In this document: positions 1 to 10,758 of the stretch, piece by piece
Position numbering within the stretch: the stretch's first letter is position 1
Layout of the letters: each line of letters begins with the position of its first letter
Assembly: GCF_905147045.1 (NCBI RefSeq)
Contig: NC_065894.1
Span: 2,765,501 to 2,829,500, forward strand
Length of the DNA stretch: 64,000 nucleotides
Reading direction: 5' to 3'
From: Nymphalis io
Lineage: Eukaryota > Arthropoda > Insecta > Lepidoptera > Nymphalidae
The notes under the pieces: generated by a model
What the model was told of the DNA's origin: nothing
Seen by the model: the letters and a program-made list of their open reading frames with translations, nothing else
Databases searched by the model: none
Position numbers and translations under genes: made by a program

Positions 1-7
1 TCAGGCT

Positions 8-92
8 TCAGGATTCGGTGGATACATATGCCAGATTATGATGATGTTTTCCTTCACCAAGCTCGAGGTGTATTTCAATCACAAATTTACAC
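8..92 (-). repeat. SINE family B fragment (tRNA-derived), degenerate
   Basis: A diverged internal piece of the B family. The segment reading GATGTTTTCCTTCACC followed by a GAGGTG(T)AT block matches the body of the better copies at 3896-4208 and 48487-48757. Neither the tRNA-like head nor the 3' end is present. It abuts a family A fragment. Confidence 0.55.
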
Positions 93-106
93 TTTCGAAC
101 ATTACC

Positions 107-284
107 TTTTTTATATAAAATACGATGGCAGGCGAGCAAGTGGGCCATCTGATGGTAAGTTATCACCGCCACCAACACATTGGCGTTGTAAGAAATATTA
201 ATCATTCCTTACATAGCCAATTAGTCACCAACCTTGGGAGCTAATGGTTTACGTGCCTCTAGTTACACTGGCTTAGTAATTCAA
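107..284 (+). repeat. SINE-like family A fragment
   Basis: Matches the family A body: T-rich start, then GGGCCATCTGATGGTAAGT, CCAACCTTGGGAG and TTACACTGGCT in the expected order. The sequence departs from the family after about 280, so the end carrying CCCTACCACC is missing. The strand given is the one where the element reads poly(T) first; the transcribed sense is probably the complement, ending in poly(A). Confidence 0.7.
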
Positions 285-289
285 CGTTT

Positions 290-720
290 TATGTATAGGC
301 GTTTACATTGTCCCAAAAAGTGTTGTAGATGTCATAATATACTTTTTATTGGTGGAACAACGATTTAGAACTAAAACGATGTGCTGATTTACTAAGAAAT
401 CCTCCCCGTAATATAGAATTTTACTTACGATGTTTTCTTTCATCCCATCACTGTCAAAAGATATAGAAGACTATAGATTTAGAAAAATATAGAAGTGTGA
501 AATTATTATAAAGAAGACTTATTCGTAATTATAGCATGACAACAGTAAATTAAACCACTATCCGTACATCTGTTCCTTGAAAAATATTAGTCATATTCGT
601 ATTTGACTTAGTATCATTCGTGTAATGGAATTATGCAATTATCTGTTTATCTTATTTCATACTTAATATATGTTGCTTGACAATTAAACAGCGCTTTATG
701 TTGATGCAAAACATCTGTTG
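290..720. other. AT-rich unique DNA
   Basis: I see no coding potential and no repeat family member. The sequence is AT-rich with short A and T runs. Confidence 0.5.
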
Positions 721-767
721 GCACGCCTTGGGGGTTAGACCCACCCGTATGACGTGACTGCGGCATG

Positions 768-850
768 ACCCTATGTTATGCCGTCAATACCCATCTCCGC
801 CGCTCTCTAACTCCTTGTGTGCGAGGCGCGTATAATATATACTTTATTGC
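768..850. repeat. Low-copy dispersed repeat, copy 1
   Basis: The block GCCGTCA..CC, TCTCCGCCGCTCTCTAACTCC, TTGTGTGCGAGGCGCGTATA is repeated with substitutions at 39145-39262, where a GT microsatellite has expanded in the middle. The GC-rich composition stands out from the surroundings. The element type is unknown; a piece of a transposon terminal region is plausible. Confidence 0.5.
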
Positions 851-887
851 TATATATTATTATAATAACATTCTAATATTTTTAGAG

Positions 888-953
888 TGAAGATGGCCTA
901 GTGCATAAAATAATCTATTTTAACTATAGACCACTATTTGAAATCCAGGCAAA
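888..953 (+). repeat. SINE family B head fragment (tRNA-like), diverged
   Basis: GATGGCCTAGTG matches the box-A part of the family B tRNA-like head, and the end (GAAATCCAGGCAA) resembles the box-B GGTTCAAACCCGGGCAAG in the right place. The middle is strongly diverged. It runs straight into a family A fragment. Confidence 0.4.
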
Positions 954-954
954 C

Positions 955-1145
955 AACAAATAACCACCACCGGCGGTCACCATTGGCATTGAGAGAAATA
1001 TTTACCATTGCTTACATCGCCCATGCGCCATCAACCTTGGGAACTAAGATGTTATGTCCCTTATGCCTGTAATTACATTGGCTCACTCACCCTTCAAACT
1101 GGAACACAACAATACCAAGTATTGCTGTTTTGCCGTATAATAAAG
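955..1145 (+). repeat. SINE-like family A, partial
   Basis: Family A body with GCGGTCACCATTGGCATTG, GCGCCATCAACCTTGGGAAC, TGTAATTACATTGGCTCACTCACC and the CAATACCAAGTATTGCTGTTTTGC segment. The T-rich end and the CCCTACCACC end are both missing. Confidence 0.8.
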
Positions 1146-1495
1146 TGTCAGAGTAAAGTAAAGGTCTTGATGTAATCTTGTGCAATAGGCACGTTATAAC
1201 CCGAAGGCGAAGTCTAATAATCTGCTATATATCATTGGACCGTTATCTGATTATATTTTTAATATTCGAACAGCTTTACCTTTTTAATCCGAAAATATAT
1301 GCCCGTTAATTGTACAAATTACCCGTTTCGCCTTGCCCGTGCGTGTTAGATGCAGCAATTAAACTGTTTCTGGTACAAAAGATCTTATATTAACAAAATA
1401 AAGGCCCGTTTTGTACTCGCGTATTACAATAAAGGGTCAAAGTTATGGTCCCATGTTGTTGTGTTGTTGACCCGCAGTGACCTCTTACTCGCTTC

Positions 1496-1542
1496 AACAA
1501 TTTATTCTATGAAACATCTTACGTTTCATAGAATAAATTGTT
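1496..1542. repeat. Perfect 20-bp inverted repeat with 7-bp loop
   Basis: The left arm at 1496-1515 (AACAATTTATTCTATGAAAC) is the exact reverse complement of 1523-1542, with ATCTTAC between. Immediately downstream a 15-bp unit CACCCATTGTTAAAT/C is tandemly duplicated (about 1543-1573). The hairpin may be the internal end of a foldback element or a replication-slippage product. Confidence 0.85.
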
Positions 1543-1599
1543 CACCCATTGTTAAATCACCCATTGTTAAACGTGTACTAATAAGCAATAAATAATTTA

Positions 1600-3300
1600 A
1601 TACTAAATTTTGAATGGTAAAAAGGGTATTATTTTACCTTTAACGGTACACACACATATTTTTAACTTGGTGGTCGAGCATTGTGTAATTCCGTCTGGTA
1701 AACTTTTACTTATTCCATATTCGAACGCCAAGCAGTCCTCTGCCTATTTCAAATAACAAAAAACGTCCCATTGCTGGGCAATATTACTTTTTACTTTCTT
1801 AATTTAAAAAGCCAGATGTATCTGCACGAAGCCATTGAGTAATAATAATGATTTATCCCTCCCTGTCATATGTTTGTCATTATAGAACTGCTAATATTAT
1901 AAATCTACGTGATTATTAAAAACTATTATATTTTGAATCAAAATTAATCAAAACAAACTCTAAAACTATTGAAATAATTAAAGCTAAAAACATCATACGA
2001 GTGGAACTCGATTAAAACTAAGGAAAGTTTAAATTAGATTTTATTACGGCAAATGACCATTAATTACAGTAGTTTCGCGTAAAGGGACTAAATACCAAAA
2101 TATACCAAGTACGCTATATGTGCTTTCGGTTAAAATAATAGTATAATAAAAGATGATGTTACGTGCAGTTGAAGAGTTAGTCCTCTCATTAAAATAGTAA
2201 CATCCCGTGATGGTGTAGACGAAGAGTTAACATACATCTTTAATTCATCATTATAATAGCCTTTCTATAACTCGCACATGGGTTATTCCATAACCCGTTT
2301 ACGTGTTCCCCCACATATGTATGTGGTTCGCTTATAATACACCGAGTATAGATTTTCTCTATATTGTGGTCATTGTGGTTTCATACAATTTCAGAGAAAG
2401 TTTCTCATTAATAGTTAAATTGTTACCAAATACAAGAATTTTGGATACAATGGAGAATTCATGTACTTGTACTGTTTTTATTTTGTATATAATTGTTAGA
2501 GGACCATAAATAGTAAGAGGAAGAGGTATCTTAAAGCACGGTGGATTTTTAAGAGTTAAGCCATTGGGAAATTAAAAAGTGAAAATGAAGAATTTATTAA
2601 ATTTTATTAGTAACTAGTTTCCAAGCGCAAATCAAGCAGGTGGGGGCTGGGGTGGATGAAGTCGGTGTGATATAAACCACATTCACAAATCATTCTATAA
2701 ATTTATCTGTAAGAAAAAATATAATTTAGGAAGTCAGATCTTTGAGTATTTTAAAACTAAGTCAGTTTTTAAAGAGAAAAGAGACGCTTAGACATTGCAT
2801 TAAGAAATTTAAAATGTTTTCCGAGGGTTTTTAAGAAGTACTCAATTTTAAGTATAAAAGAGTTTGATCTTAGTGATAGCCATGTCATTTTATGTTATTG
2901 CCAACAGTGAGATTAAGCTATATAAGTATTGTGAGTTAAAGATGAAAACTTACTTACTTTAAAATATATTTGTTAAAGTAGTATTATTAAATTATATATA
3001 AAAAGAACAATGTCTGAACGAGCCAAATAGATAAGAACATCCGTGTCTGGTTAGATTTGAGTGGTCTACACAGAGTACTGTTGCAAATAAATAATTCTTT
3101 TTTTCTAATTTGAGTACTTTGTATACGAAATTAAGTCTTGCGGATAAAGAGGCCAGCACATTTACTTAATTAACCGTTACACAACTGCGCTTTGTTTTCT
3201 TTTATTTTGAGCCACTTTTGTACTGAAATGAGGTTTTTCAGGAATATCAGTGTTTTGTTTAGTCTATTAATTAGCATGTATATGCTCAAGATGGTTTTAA
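1600..3300. other. AT-rich unique DNA
   Basis: Mostly AT-rich with no recognisable element. A 68-codon open frame at 2303-2509 has no recognisable motif and is probably chance. Confidence 0.5.
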
Positions 3301-3304
3301 TTAG

Positions 3305-3412
3305 AGATAAATCATAAATATAAATTAAGCACATGAAAACTCAATAATTGGCTGGCCAGCTTGAACCTACAATCGTGGGTTTAGATTCACGAGTTCTCGG
3401 CTCATAGACAAA
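3305..3412 (-). repeat. SINE family B, 5' half, diverged
   Basis: Matches family B in the order ATAAATTAAGCACATGAAAA, a box-B-like segment, AATCGTGGGTT, AGATTCACGAGTTCT and CGGCTC. That is the tRNA-like head plus the start of the body, read on the minus strand. The 3' half is missing. Confidence 0.6.
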
Positions 3413-3895
3413 ATTATGTTAAAAGAAGAATATTGAAATATGCACTTTTGTCTACATTTATTATGAAGTCAATTTATTTTCAAAGGAACAAAAGAATAAC
3501 TTCATTAAATTATGTTCTAATCAGTTTTTATTCAGAAAAAATATTCAGTATTCTACGAAAATTTCTTTTAAGAATATCTCTAGTTCAGAATATGATCTAC
3601 TAAAGAATAAATCGTATTATAGGAAAGTTTTAAATAAAAAATGTATTTACAGTTTTATTTTTATCATCATTATCGTTCTTTTGTTCCTGTTCTGGCTCAC
3701 CTCACCCCTGGCTACCTAAGGCTCAAATTAGAATAATTGCTTTAGGTCGCTTTAATCAAATAATTTAATCGCTTTTTCTTGGATTCCTTAGAACTAAACT
3801 ATGATTGATTAAATTTGGTGAGCGTGTTTATTTAAATTAAAGAAAGTATTAGAAAAGTATAAAACAAAAACTTTCTTAATTATATTTTGATTTTA

Positions 3896-4208
3896 TTGTA
3901 ATTGTAATTGTAACAGCCTGTTAATGTCCCACTGCTGAGCTAAGGCCTCCTCTCCCTTTTGAGGAGAAGGTTTGGAGCTTATTCCACCACGCTGCTCCAA
4001 TGCGGGTTGGTAGAATACACATGTGGCAGAATTTCAATGAAATTAGACACATGCAGGTTTCCTCACGATGTTTTCCTTCACCGTTAAGCACGAGATGAAT
4101 TATAAACACAAATTAAGCACATGAAAATTCAGTGGTGCTTGCCCGGGTTTGAACCCACGATCATCGGTTAAGATTCACGCGTTCTTACCACTAGGCCATC
4201 TCGGCTTG
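3896..4208 (-). mobile_element. SINE family B, near-complete tRNA-derived copy
   Basis: Read on the minus strand, it begins GCCGAGATGGCCTAGTGG, which fits a Pol III box A, and carries GGGTTCAAACCCGGG as box B. The tRNA-unrelated body follows (GGAAAACATCGTGAGGAAAC, then the AGGCC/AGCAGTGGGACATT region). It ends in GGCTGTTA and a short (TTACAA)n tail at about 3896-3913. This is one of the best copies in the window. It is non-autonomous, has no ORF and would need a LINE reverse transcriptase. No partner LINE with a matching 3' end is visible here. Confidence 0.88.
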
Positions 4209-4224
4209 GATTTTGATTTTATAA

Positions 4225-4395
4225 TTTTTTTTTTTTTTTGTAATTTAAAATAGGTAGGCAAACAGACAAATAGTCACCAGATGATAGATGGTAACTATTA
4301 ATTTATTCATTATACCGTCGATGCTCCACCAACCTTGGGAACCAAGATGCGATGTCCATATAACCGGAGTTACACTAGCTTACTCACCATTACGC
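4225..4395 (+). repeat. SINE-like family A, truncated
   Basis: A 15-base T run is followed by the family A head (TAGGTAGGCAAACAGAC) and the CCACCAACCTTGGGAAC, TTACACTAGCTTACTCACC blocks. It stops before the CCTTCAAACCGG segment. It lies directly beside the family B copy ending at 4208. Confidence 0.65.
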
Positions 4396-4399
4396 TACT

Positions 4400-6180
4400 A
4401 CAAAGAAACATATATCATTTGTTAGTATAATACGCGTGGGTCTAATCTTGCAACTGAATTTTAACCAGTTCCATTCGACAGATTGACCTAAAATTTTGCG
4501 TAACGTATTTAAGTAAGTATGTGCAAAACAAACTAACATAGTAATTTGTTTCACTTTATTAAATATTGTACGAATTTTTTTAAATATAAATAATGGAATG
4601 TTTTTTAATGTAATTATATTTTTTTCAATTTAAAATTTTATAAAATTTAAACTTCAGTATACATATGTTAGACTCAAACCAAAAAATCTCCTCTTATTTC
4701 TAGACCAAATTAGTCTAAGCCCATATTAAATAAGCTGTACAAGTAATAGTTAGAACATCCCCTCATCGACTTCATATATACCAAGCTACCCGATTCCAAC
4801 TTCAAATCGGAAACAATCGGAATAATTGATGAGTCGGTTATACCTACCTAGACGAACCTACACCAAGCTCAAGTATACGTATTACCAGAACAGAAGAATT
4901 TTCTGTTTTAAAAGATCGAGCGAACACAACAATCATTTGATTGGAAAAGCTAAGTAAATAAAAATAACAATAATAGTATTGTTATCAACCCGACCATCAG
5001 CTGACCTGATTACTGGTAAATTATTCTTCTGCTAATAAAAAAAAAGTCGTAATCAAATGTACCGCGTCGTAATATGGCAAATAAATAGATAGGTCATAGG
5101 AATGTTATGTGTTTATTTAGTCGAGGTGTTCGCAAAATTACATGTTATTTCCCAAAAGGAAAGTAAAACACGAACGGACCCGAAGCAACGGATACTTCAA
5201 GTAATAAAAATGTTTCATTACTGACTGAAGCATTAGCACTAAACATAAATATCGCTATTCACAGAACACATAGCGCTATATAGAGCGATCATGCTTACAG
5301 ACAAAAATGTTTCATTTGTGTGTGTACTGTGTATATTTAGTCAAATTATGAGTGAGCGTATTGCAAGCGCTTTAAATCTAGACCAATAATAATTGAATAT
5401 TTTTTTTTATATTGTTATTAAGTTCTTAGCAGTTCTTCTTGTAAAAAGAGTTCTGAGGTAACAAAGAAAAAAAAAACACAATCAAATTGAGAACCTCCAT
5501 TTTTTTTAAAACCGATTATAAATGATATTTTAATGGCTGAATTAATCACTGTATAATTTTATATTATCAGTTTTATCTAGACTCAGAAACTTAATCGAAA
5601 CTAGAACTTGGATTAATGTGTTAATTAAGAAAATGTAAAATGCAGTAAATAAAATAATTAATAAAATATTTTATAGAAAGGTAGCGTATTAATAATATAA
5701 TAGCTATTTCTTTTTTTATCTACATTTTCATCTATGTTCAACGCTACTTCAATTTAAAATTACATTAAAAGCTGTTCAGTGACTTAATCATGATAAGGTA
5801 GCCAACAGACGGAATTACATGTGCATTTATAATATTAATATTTATATTATAAACTGTGTTATCATTATATTTCTGCTCTGTGGTAAAGACCATAAATACT
5901 CTGCTTGTCTTACAGTTGTCATTATGCTGCTGGAACGAGTGAATGGGTGCTAAAAGTTCATTTGATATCCGTTTAATGACATTCGTGGCGAAATTGAGAC
6001 GAATACGAAGTACAGAAAAAAAATGTCTGTCACACGAATTCTTAAACGACCACGTGAATTATTTACTAGACATGTTCAATTTATTTTATATTATATTTTT
6101 TTATTTTAACAAAATATCTAAACAAATAAAATTGCAACTGACTGTCAAAATACAGCTTAAAATACGAAATACGAAAAATA
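4400..6180. other. AT-rich unique DNA
   Basis: No recognised element or gene. An 80-codon open frame at 5943-6185 has low-complexity AT-driven codons and is not convincing. Confidence 0.5.
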
Positions 6181-6188
6181 CTTAAAAT

Positions 6189-6220
6189 ACTTTTTACCTT
6201 TATATATAAAGGTAAAAAGT
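6189..6220. repeat. Perfect 32-bp palindrome
   Basis: The sequence reads the same on both strands across all 32 bases: a half-site ACTTTTTACCTTTATA joined directly to its reverse complement, with no spacer. It lies just outside the 3' end of a family B SINE copy. Confidence 0.9.
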
Positions 6221-6231
6221 AAAGTAGTTGA

Positions 6232-6505
6232 ACGTAAATGTCCTTCTGCTGGGCTTAATATGCATCTTATAAGGAGAAGGTTTGGGGCTTACACTATCGC
6301 ATTGCTTCACTGACATGTGGTAAAATTACGTATGACACAATTTCATCCGAGATACGAAGGATTCATGAATACAGAGATTTCAACACGGCGTGTTCACTTG
6401 AAGTCGAGTACGACATTAATTATAAACACAAATTAAGCATTTCGAAGCTTAGTGGTTCTTATGCGAAGTGTTGAATTTTTACTAGGATCGAACCCACGAT
6501 TAAAA
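6232..6505 (-). repeat. SINE family B, diverged long copy
   Basis: The blocks GTCCTTCTGCTGGGCTTAA, AAGGAGAAGGTTTGGGGCTTA and TTAATTATAAACACAAATTAAGC, plus a box-B-like GGATCGAACCCACGATTAA, are in family order on the minus strand. The box A head is lost. Divergence is clearly higher than in the 3896 copy, so the insertion is older. Confidence 0.7.
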
Positions 6506-6728
6506 TGTAATTAAGTTTTAATTATTTATTTTTTTTCAATTTATTTCGTTGTAGTTATAAAATAAATATTAATACTGTAAATATTTTGGCTTTATCATCT
6601 TCAAATTGAAATGGTGTCTAGGTGGAATTCAGCCAGGCGGGTCAGGATTAGTAAAATTTATTACATCCATACATTTTTGCTTTTTACTTGAAATCTTTAC
6701 ATACCTATATAATTGTTTTGTATATGTG

Positions 6729-7026
6729 TAAGTAAGTAAAAAAGTAAGTAAGTAACAACCTGTGAATGATCCACTGCTTCTCTAAGGCCTCTTCCCTTTT
6801 TTGAGGAGAAGCTTATTCTACCATGCTGCTTAAATGCGTGTTGGTGGACTACATATATGGCAGAATTTCAGTGAAATTATCCACATGCTGGTTTCCTTTA
6901 CTGTCAAGCACGAGATGAATTATATACACAAATTAAGCACATGAAAATTCAGTGGTGCTTGCCCGGGCTTGAGCCCACGATCATCGCTTAAGATTCACGC
7001 GTTCTAACCACTAGGCCATCTTGGCT
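6729..7026 (-). mobile_element. SINE family B, near-complete copy
   Basis: The minus strand carries head GCCAAGATGGCCTAGTGG, a box B with GGGCTCAAGCCCGGG, the body and a 3' end CAGGTTGTTAC followed by a (TTAC)n tail at about 6729-6752. The tail and the retained head make it close to full length, with a short deletion near the TTTGAGGAGAAG region. Confidence 0.85.
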
Positions 7027-7144
7027 TTGTATGTGTGTATATCACTAAAATCCTCAAACGGATTTTGATGAGATTTTTTGTGTGTTTTTGGACCAGTTTT
7101 GCTTCAGGATTTCTGTTTAATATAAGAAAAAAAACTTATTTCAC

Positions 7145-7555
7145 CCATAGTAGAGAGGGGCAGGTAATAATAATATACATATGTATTTAATAAGTTAGTT
7201 TTATATTTGATTAACAGCTGTCGTCTAAAACTATGCTTAATATTATGTTGTTAAGGTAAGGTCAATATTTACGAAGGCCCTCCTCGGGGAAATAGAGGCT
7301 AAATTGTTTGAATGTAGGGTCTGTTTGTACAAAACTTGGTCTTCTAGTTACGTTTAAATGGGTTCAAATTTGATATAATTTTTACCTGATTAACAATTCG
7401 ATTATACAAAGTTATTGAATAGAATAATATTTTTCTTGTATGATCACAAAATAATATTATAATATACCTAATTTATATATGTAAGTTTGTAAATTGAAAA
7501 ATATCTATGTGGACGCCAAATATTTTTTAAACTATCAATTGAACTTAGCTAAGTA
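7145..7555. other. AT-rich unique DNA
   Basis: No recognised gene or element. The segment just before it (about 7040-7140, AATCCTCAAACGGATTTTGATG) resembles degraded repeat 3' ends common in moths and butterflies, but too weakly to call. Confidence 0.4.
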
Positions 7556-7843
7556 TTTTTTTTTATCTTATAGGTATGCGGACGTCATATGGGCCACCTG
7601 ATGGTAAGTGGTCACCACCGCCCATAGACATTGGCATTCTAAGAAATGTTAACCATAGCTTACATGGCCAATGCACCACCAACTTTGGGAACTATGATGT
7701 TATGTCCCTTGTGCCTTTAATTACACTGGCTCACTTACCCTTCAAACCGGAATATAACAATATCAAGTTCTGTTTTGCTGTAGAATATCTGATGAGTGGG
7801 TGGTACCTACCGAGACGAGCTTGCACAAAGCCCTACCACCAGT
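7556..7843 (+). mobile_element. SINE-like family A, near-complete copy
   Basis: Contains every family block in order: T run, GGGCCACCTGATGGTAAGTGG (hairpin core 7594-7611), CCCATAGACATTGGCATT, GCACCACCAACTTTGGGAAC, CCTTCAAACCGGAA, GATGAGTGGGTGGTACC and the end CAAAGCCCTACCACCAG. The 89-codon open frame across it is incidental. The reverse reading ends in poly(A), so the transcript is probably minus-strand. No clear target-site duplication was found. Confidence 0.85.
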
Positions 7844-8176
7844 AAATATATAAGAATAAATTCACGTGTGATTGATGTTTGTGTGTTAGGATATTTGTTG
7901 CTAAGTCTGACCGTAGTTACTGAGCGGACATATGCACAATAGGATACATGATACTTTTTATTATTATTATATATTTAAGAGTCAAAATCCAAGTAAAAAA
8001 AGTTATTGGATTTTGCTCTTAAAAGTCCTCAGTAGCCCGAAGTCGGGAAGTTATAAGTTACATTCTATATGATCTATGAGGAATTGAGGGAACTCCTCAA
8101 ATATTATACTCATTATATAATTTGATATTTTATCACCAAGTAAAGCATTTGCATACATTATCTAACATTTGGTGAA

Positions 8177-8377
8177 GTGGATCTGATGGAGAAGACCACA
8201 GATGGGCTTGGACTAGAATTCCTTGATGATAAGTATTTCACGAAAGGCGCCTATACTTTTTTGTCCTTTTGGTATTATTTGAATGTCAAGTGGACTGTTA
8301 ACGGTGTTAAGAAAACCGTTTTGTATACAGAAATCTATCAGACCAATTTAAAACACTGCGAAAAATATTCACATTAA
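8177..8377 (+). CDS. Unrecognised 66-codon open frame, doubtful
   Basis: An ATG-initiated frame of 66 codons sits in unique DNA with less extreme composition than its surroundings. The translation has varied, protein-like residue use (for example FTKGAYTFLSFWYYL) but matches no family I recognise. There is no evident splice context or promoter. It may be a chance ORF or an old retrocopy fragment. Confidence 0.12.
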   Translation: MDLMEKTTDGLGLEFLDDKYFTKGAYTFLSFWYYLNVKWTVNGVKKTVLYTEIYQTNLKHCEKYSH

Positions 8378-8524
8378 ACCGATTATGTGCGCGAAATTAT
8401 TTTAAATTTTTTTTGAAATTTTGGGAATAACTTACTATGGAATATCAAAATTGCGAAAACTACGACCACAGACAACCTTCATGGTTCTTACTAATGAAAT
8501 AATTTAGAAATGTTTAATTAATAA

Positions 8525-8874
8525 TAATAATAATGTCCTCCAGACCGATTTCGGCCACGGCGGCCAATCTCAAGAGAGATTAGCCAACTACGCAGGAGAT
8601 ATTATAGTGCACAAGTGTGTGCGCAAACACAGGTGCACTCTCTATTCCCTAACTCTCATAATCTGATGAAACGGCAATCCGACACGACCACAAAAGAGTT
8701 CGGGCGCAGGACGTGCTTTCCGAGGCACGGGAGTGTAACTCTTCCAACTTCCAGACTCCAGGCTGCTACTGAGAATTTTCTGACAGAAAAACCCAATAAC
8801 TTTTTATTAGTCCGACCTGGGAATTGAACCCAGAACCTCCTCACATCAAGCCACTAGACCAACGAGGCAGTCAA
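8525..8874 (-). mobile_element. SINE family C, near-complete tRNA-derived copy with TSD
   Basis: On the minus strand it starts CTCGTTGGTCTAGTGGCTTG (box A) with GGGTTCAATTCCCAGG as box B. A body follows with GTGCCTCGGAAAGCACGT and TATGAGAGTTAGGGAATAG, and the 3' end is CGCCGTGGCCGAAATCGG followed by GGACATTATTATT. A 12-bp direct repeat TTTAATTAATAA flanks it at 8513-8524 and 8875-8886, partly overlapping the ATT tail. Part of the head between box A and box B is deleted. The 3' end matches the LINE at 9642-12924. Confidence 0.88.
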
Positions 8875-8886
8875 TTTAATTAATAA

Positions 8887-9628
8887 CTAAAAATGCAAAG
8901 AAAAATTTCATTCCATGTACAAATTATCAGACATAAAAAAATAATGTTACAATTGAACCCTTTCCTCCAAAGAGGTTAATTTCCGCTTGTAATTTTGCTA
9001 TATATTCTTGAACTTAATATGAAAAACCCTGTTAATAGTCAATTATGAACACAATGCTGTTCGGGTGTTATTTTTCCTCGAGATTTTCTTTATAGTTCTC
9101 GTATGTTACGAGTAATGTAATATAAGTCATTGACCTTTAATGTTACTGGAAGAAAATTTATTATTAATCTGCGCAAAATTCCGTTCAGAAATGGACGTTA
9201 AATATGAAAGTATAATTAGCTTATCTTTCCTTTTTGAAATCAGTTTTCGTCGTTATGTTCCGGCTTATGAGATTATTGTATAAACTAGAGTTAAAATGTT
9301 CAACGGTTTTATTTTTATAAAGAAACCCTAAATACTCAACATAAAAAAACCCAGATGATTATTTGCTTTGTATTTAAACGGTCGAAATTGGTTTAGAAAG
9401 TTTTCGTAGACGAAGATTGTCTCGGATAAAAAAACACCGAAATCTTCGAACTTTATTGCAATCTATTGTTTATTTATTTTTCGTATTACTAATAGAAATC
9501 ACAACAGTAGTGCAATGATAATATATATAATAATTAAACACACATAGAAACACTAATAATTGTATTATTGGAAAATTATTATTATTAAAAGAAATATAAT
9601 TATTTCATTGTTCCATAATCAAATTAGC
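8887..9628. other. AT-rich unique DNA
   Basis: No recognisable coding or repeat content between the family C SINE and the RTE-like LINE. Confidence 0.5.
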
Positions 9629-9641
9629 AATATTGAAGAAT
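9629..9641. repeat. Target-site duplication, left copy
   Basis: AATATTGAAGAAT at 9629-9641 is repeated exactly at 12925-12937, bracketing the RTE-like LINE. It marks the target-primed insertion on both sides. Confidence 0.92.
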
Positions 9642-9681
9642 AATAATAGTCTCCCGACCGATTTCGGCCACGGCGACCGCT

Positions 9682-10110
9682 TCAACTCCCTGCATGGTGT
9701 CGTTCATGTGCTCGCATGTGGCTTCTGTAGCCAATCTTCTTACTGATGATCCTCGCGCATAGCGGGCATGTGAGCACTCCATTGATATAGTTGTAGTTGA
9801 TTGCCGCGGGTGGTCGGGCTTTCAACTGGTCGCGTCTGGCATCAAGCTCAGCGATACGACTCACTTCAAATTCTTGGATCCTCGCTTTAATAGTGGATCT
9901 CCATTGTTCCCTGTTGGCGGTCTGCTGCTCCCACTGCGTGGTTTTTATATTGCACCTTTTCATGTGCCGTTTAAGCACATCTTTGTATCTAAGGAGTTGT
10001 CCGTCATGCTTACGCTTGCCTTCCTTAAGTTCGCCATAAAAGATGCGCTTAGCAACACGCTGATCCGCCATACTTGACACGTGACCACACCAACGAAGTT
10101 GTCGCCGCAT
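9682..10110 (-). pseudogene. RTE-like LINE ORF, C-terminal region with zinc finger
   Basis: The frame encodes a basic segment (RRQLRWCGHVSSM, GELKEGKRK) typical of the region after the reverse transcriptase in this LINE group. It ends in CPLCARIISKKIGYRSHMRAH, a single C2H2-type finger (C-x2-C, then H-x3-H). It lies in the same frame as the pieces at 10423-10647 and 10759-11319, separated by in-frame stops and diverged sequence. The finger probably binds nucleic acid during target-primed reverse transcription. Confidence 0.8.
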
Positions 10111-10422
10111 AAGGTAAGCTTCAATGCCACCTACATTAGCTCTTCACAGCACTTCTGAATTCCGCACACGATCAGACCACTGGATATTCAAGATTTTGCG
10201 CAGGCATTTAAGGTGGAAGCGGTCTAATGTGCGAATATGATGTCGGTACACGGTCCAGGTTTCGGCAGAGTATAGAATATTAGGAAGCACGACCGCCATA
10301 TATACAGAAATTTTGGTAGCCAGTTTTAGGTCATGTGAGTGGAAGACTTTGGTATTCAGTTTGCCGAATGCCGCGGCTTCTAATTCGCACTTGGATGTAA
10401 CAGTGCTCCCTAAGTAACGAAA

Positions 10423-10647
10423 CTAATCGACCTGCTTTAGTACGTCATCTCCAAGTTTGATGACCAGTGTTTCACGGTCGTGGATATCCAAAGACATTAC
10501 TTCTGTCGTTTTGACACTGATCTTTAGGCCAAACTTGCGGCAGGACACATGAAACTCGAACATGAGCTTTTGCAGGCCGTCTGGGGATTCTGCCACAAAA
10601 CATAAGTCATCCGCATAAGTGATCTCAGTAAACATTGCGTGAGACAC
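10423..10647 (-). pseudogene. RTE-like LINE reverse transcriptase, motif C (YADD) piece
   Basis: Carries ITYADDLCFVAES, the reverse transcriptase motif C with its two catalytic aspartates, followed by the KFGLKISVKTTEVM segment that normally follows it. Same frame as the upstream RT piece, with stops between. The protein can no longer be made as one chain. Confidence 0.82.
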
Positions 10648-10758
10648 TTTTGTTCGGGCCTTTAACTTGGCTAAATTGAAAAGACTGCCATCAGTGCGGA
10701 AATGGACGCGAACTCCCTCGGGAGTCGTCTGTAGGACATCGCGGACTACAACTGCAAA

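Noticed and set aside
1350..1595. 81-codon open frame
   Set aside because: It runs through the 20-bp hairpin and the 15-bp tandem repeat, and shows no protein-like pattern.
7576..7845. 89-codon open frame
   Set aside because: It lies wholly within a family A element and its translation varies from copy to copy with frame breaks, so it is an incidental reading frame.
9797..10039. 80-codon plus-strand frame with signal-like hydrophobic stretch
   Set aside because: It is the antisense of the LINE C-terminal region; the real frame is on the minus strand with a zinc finger.
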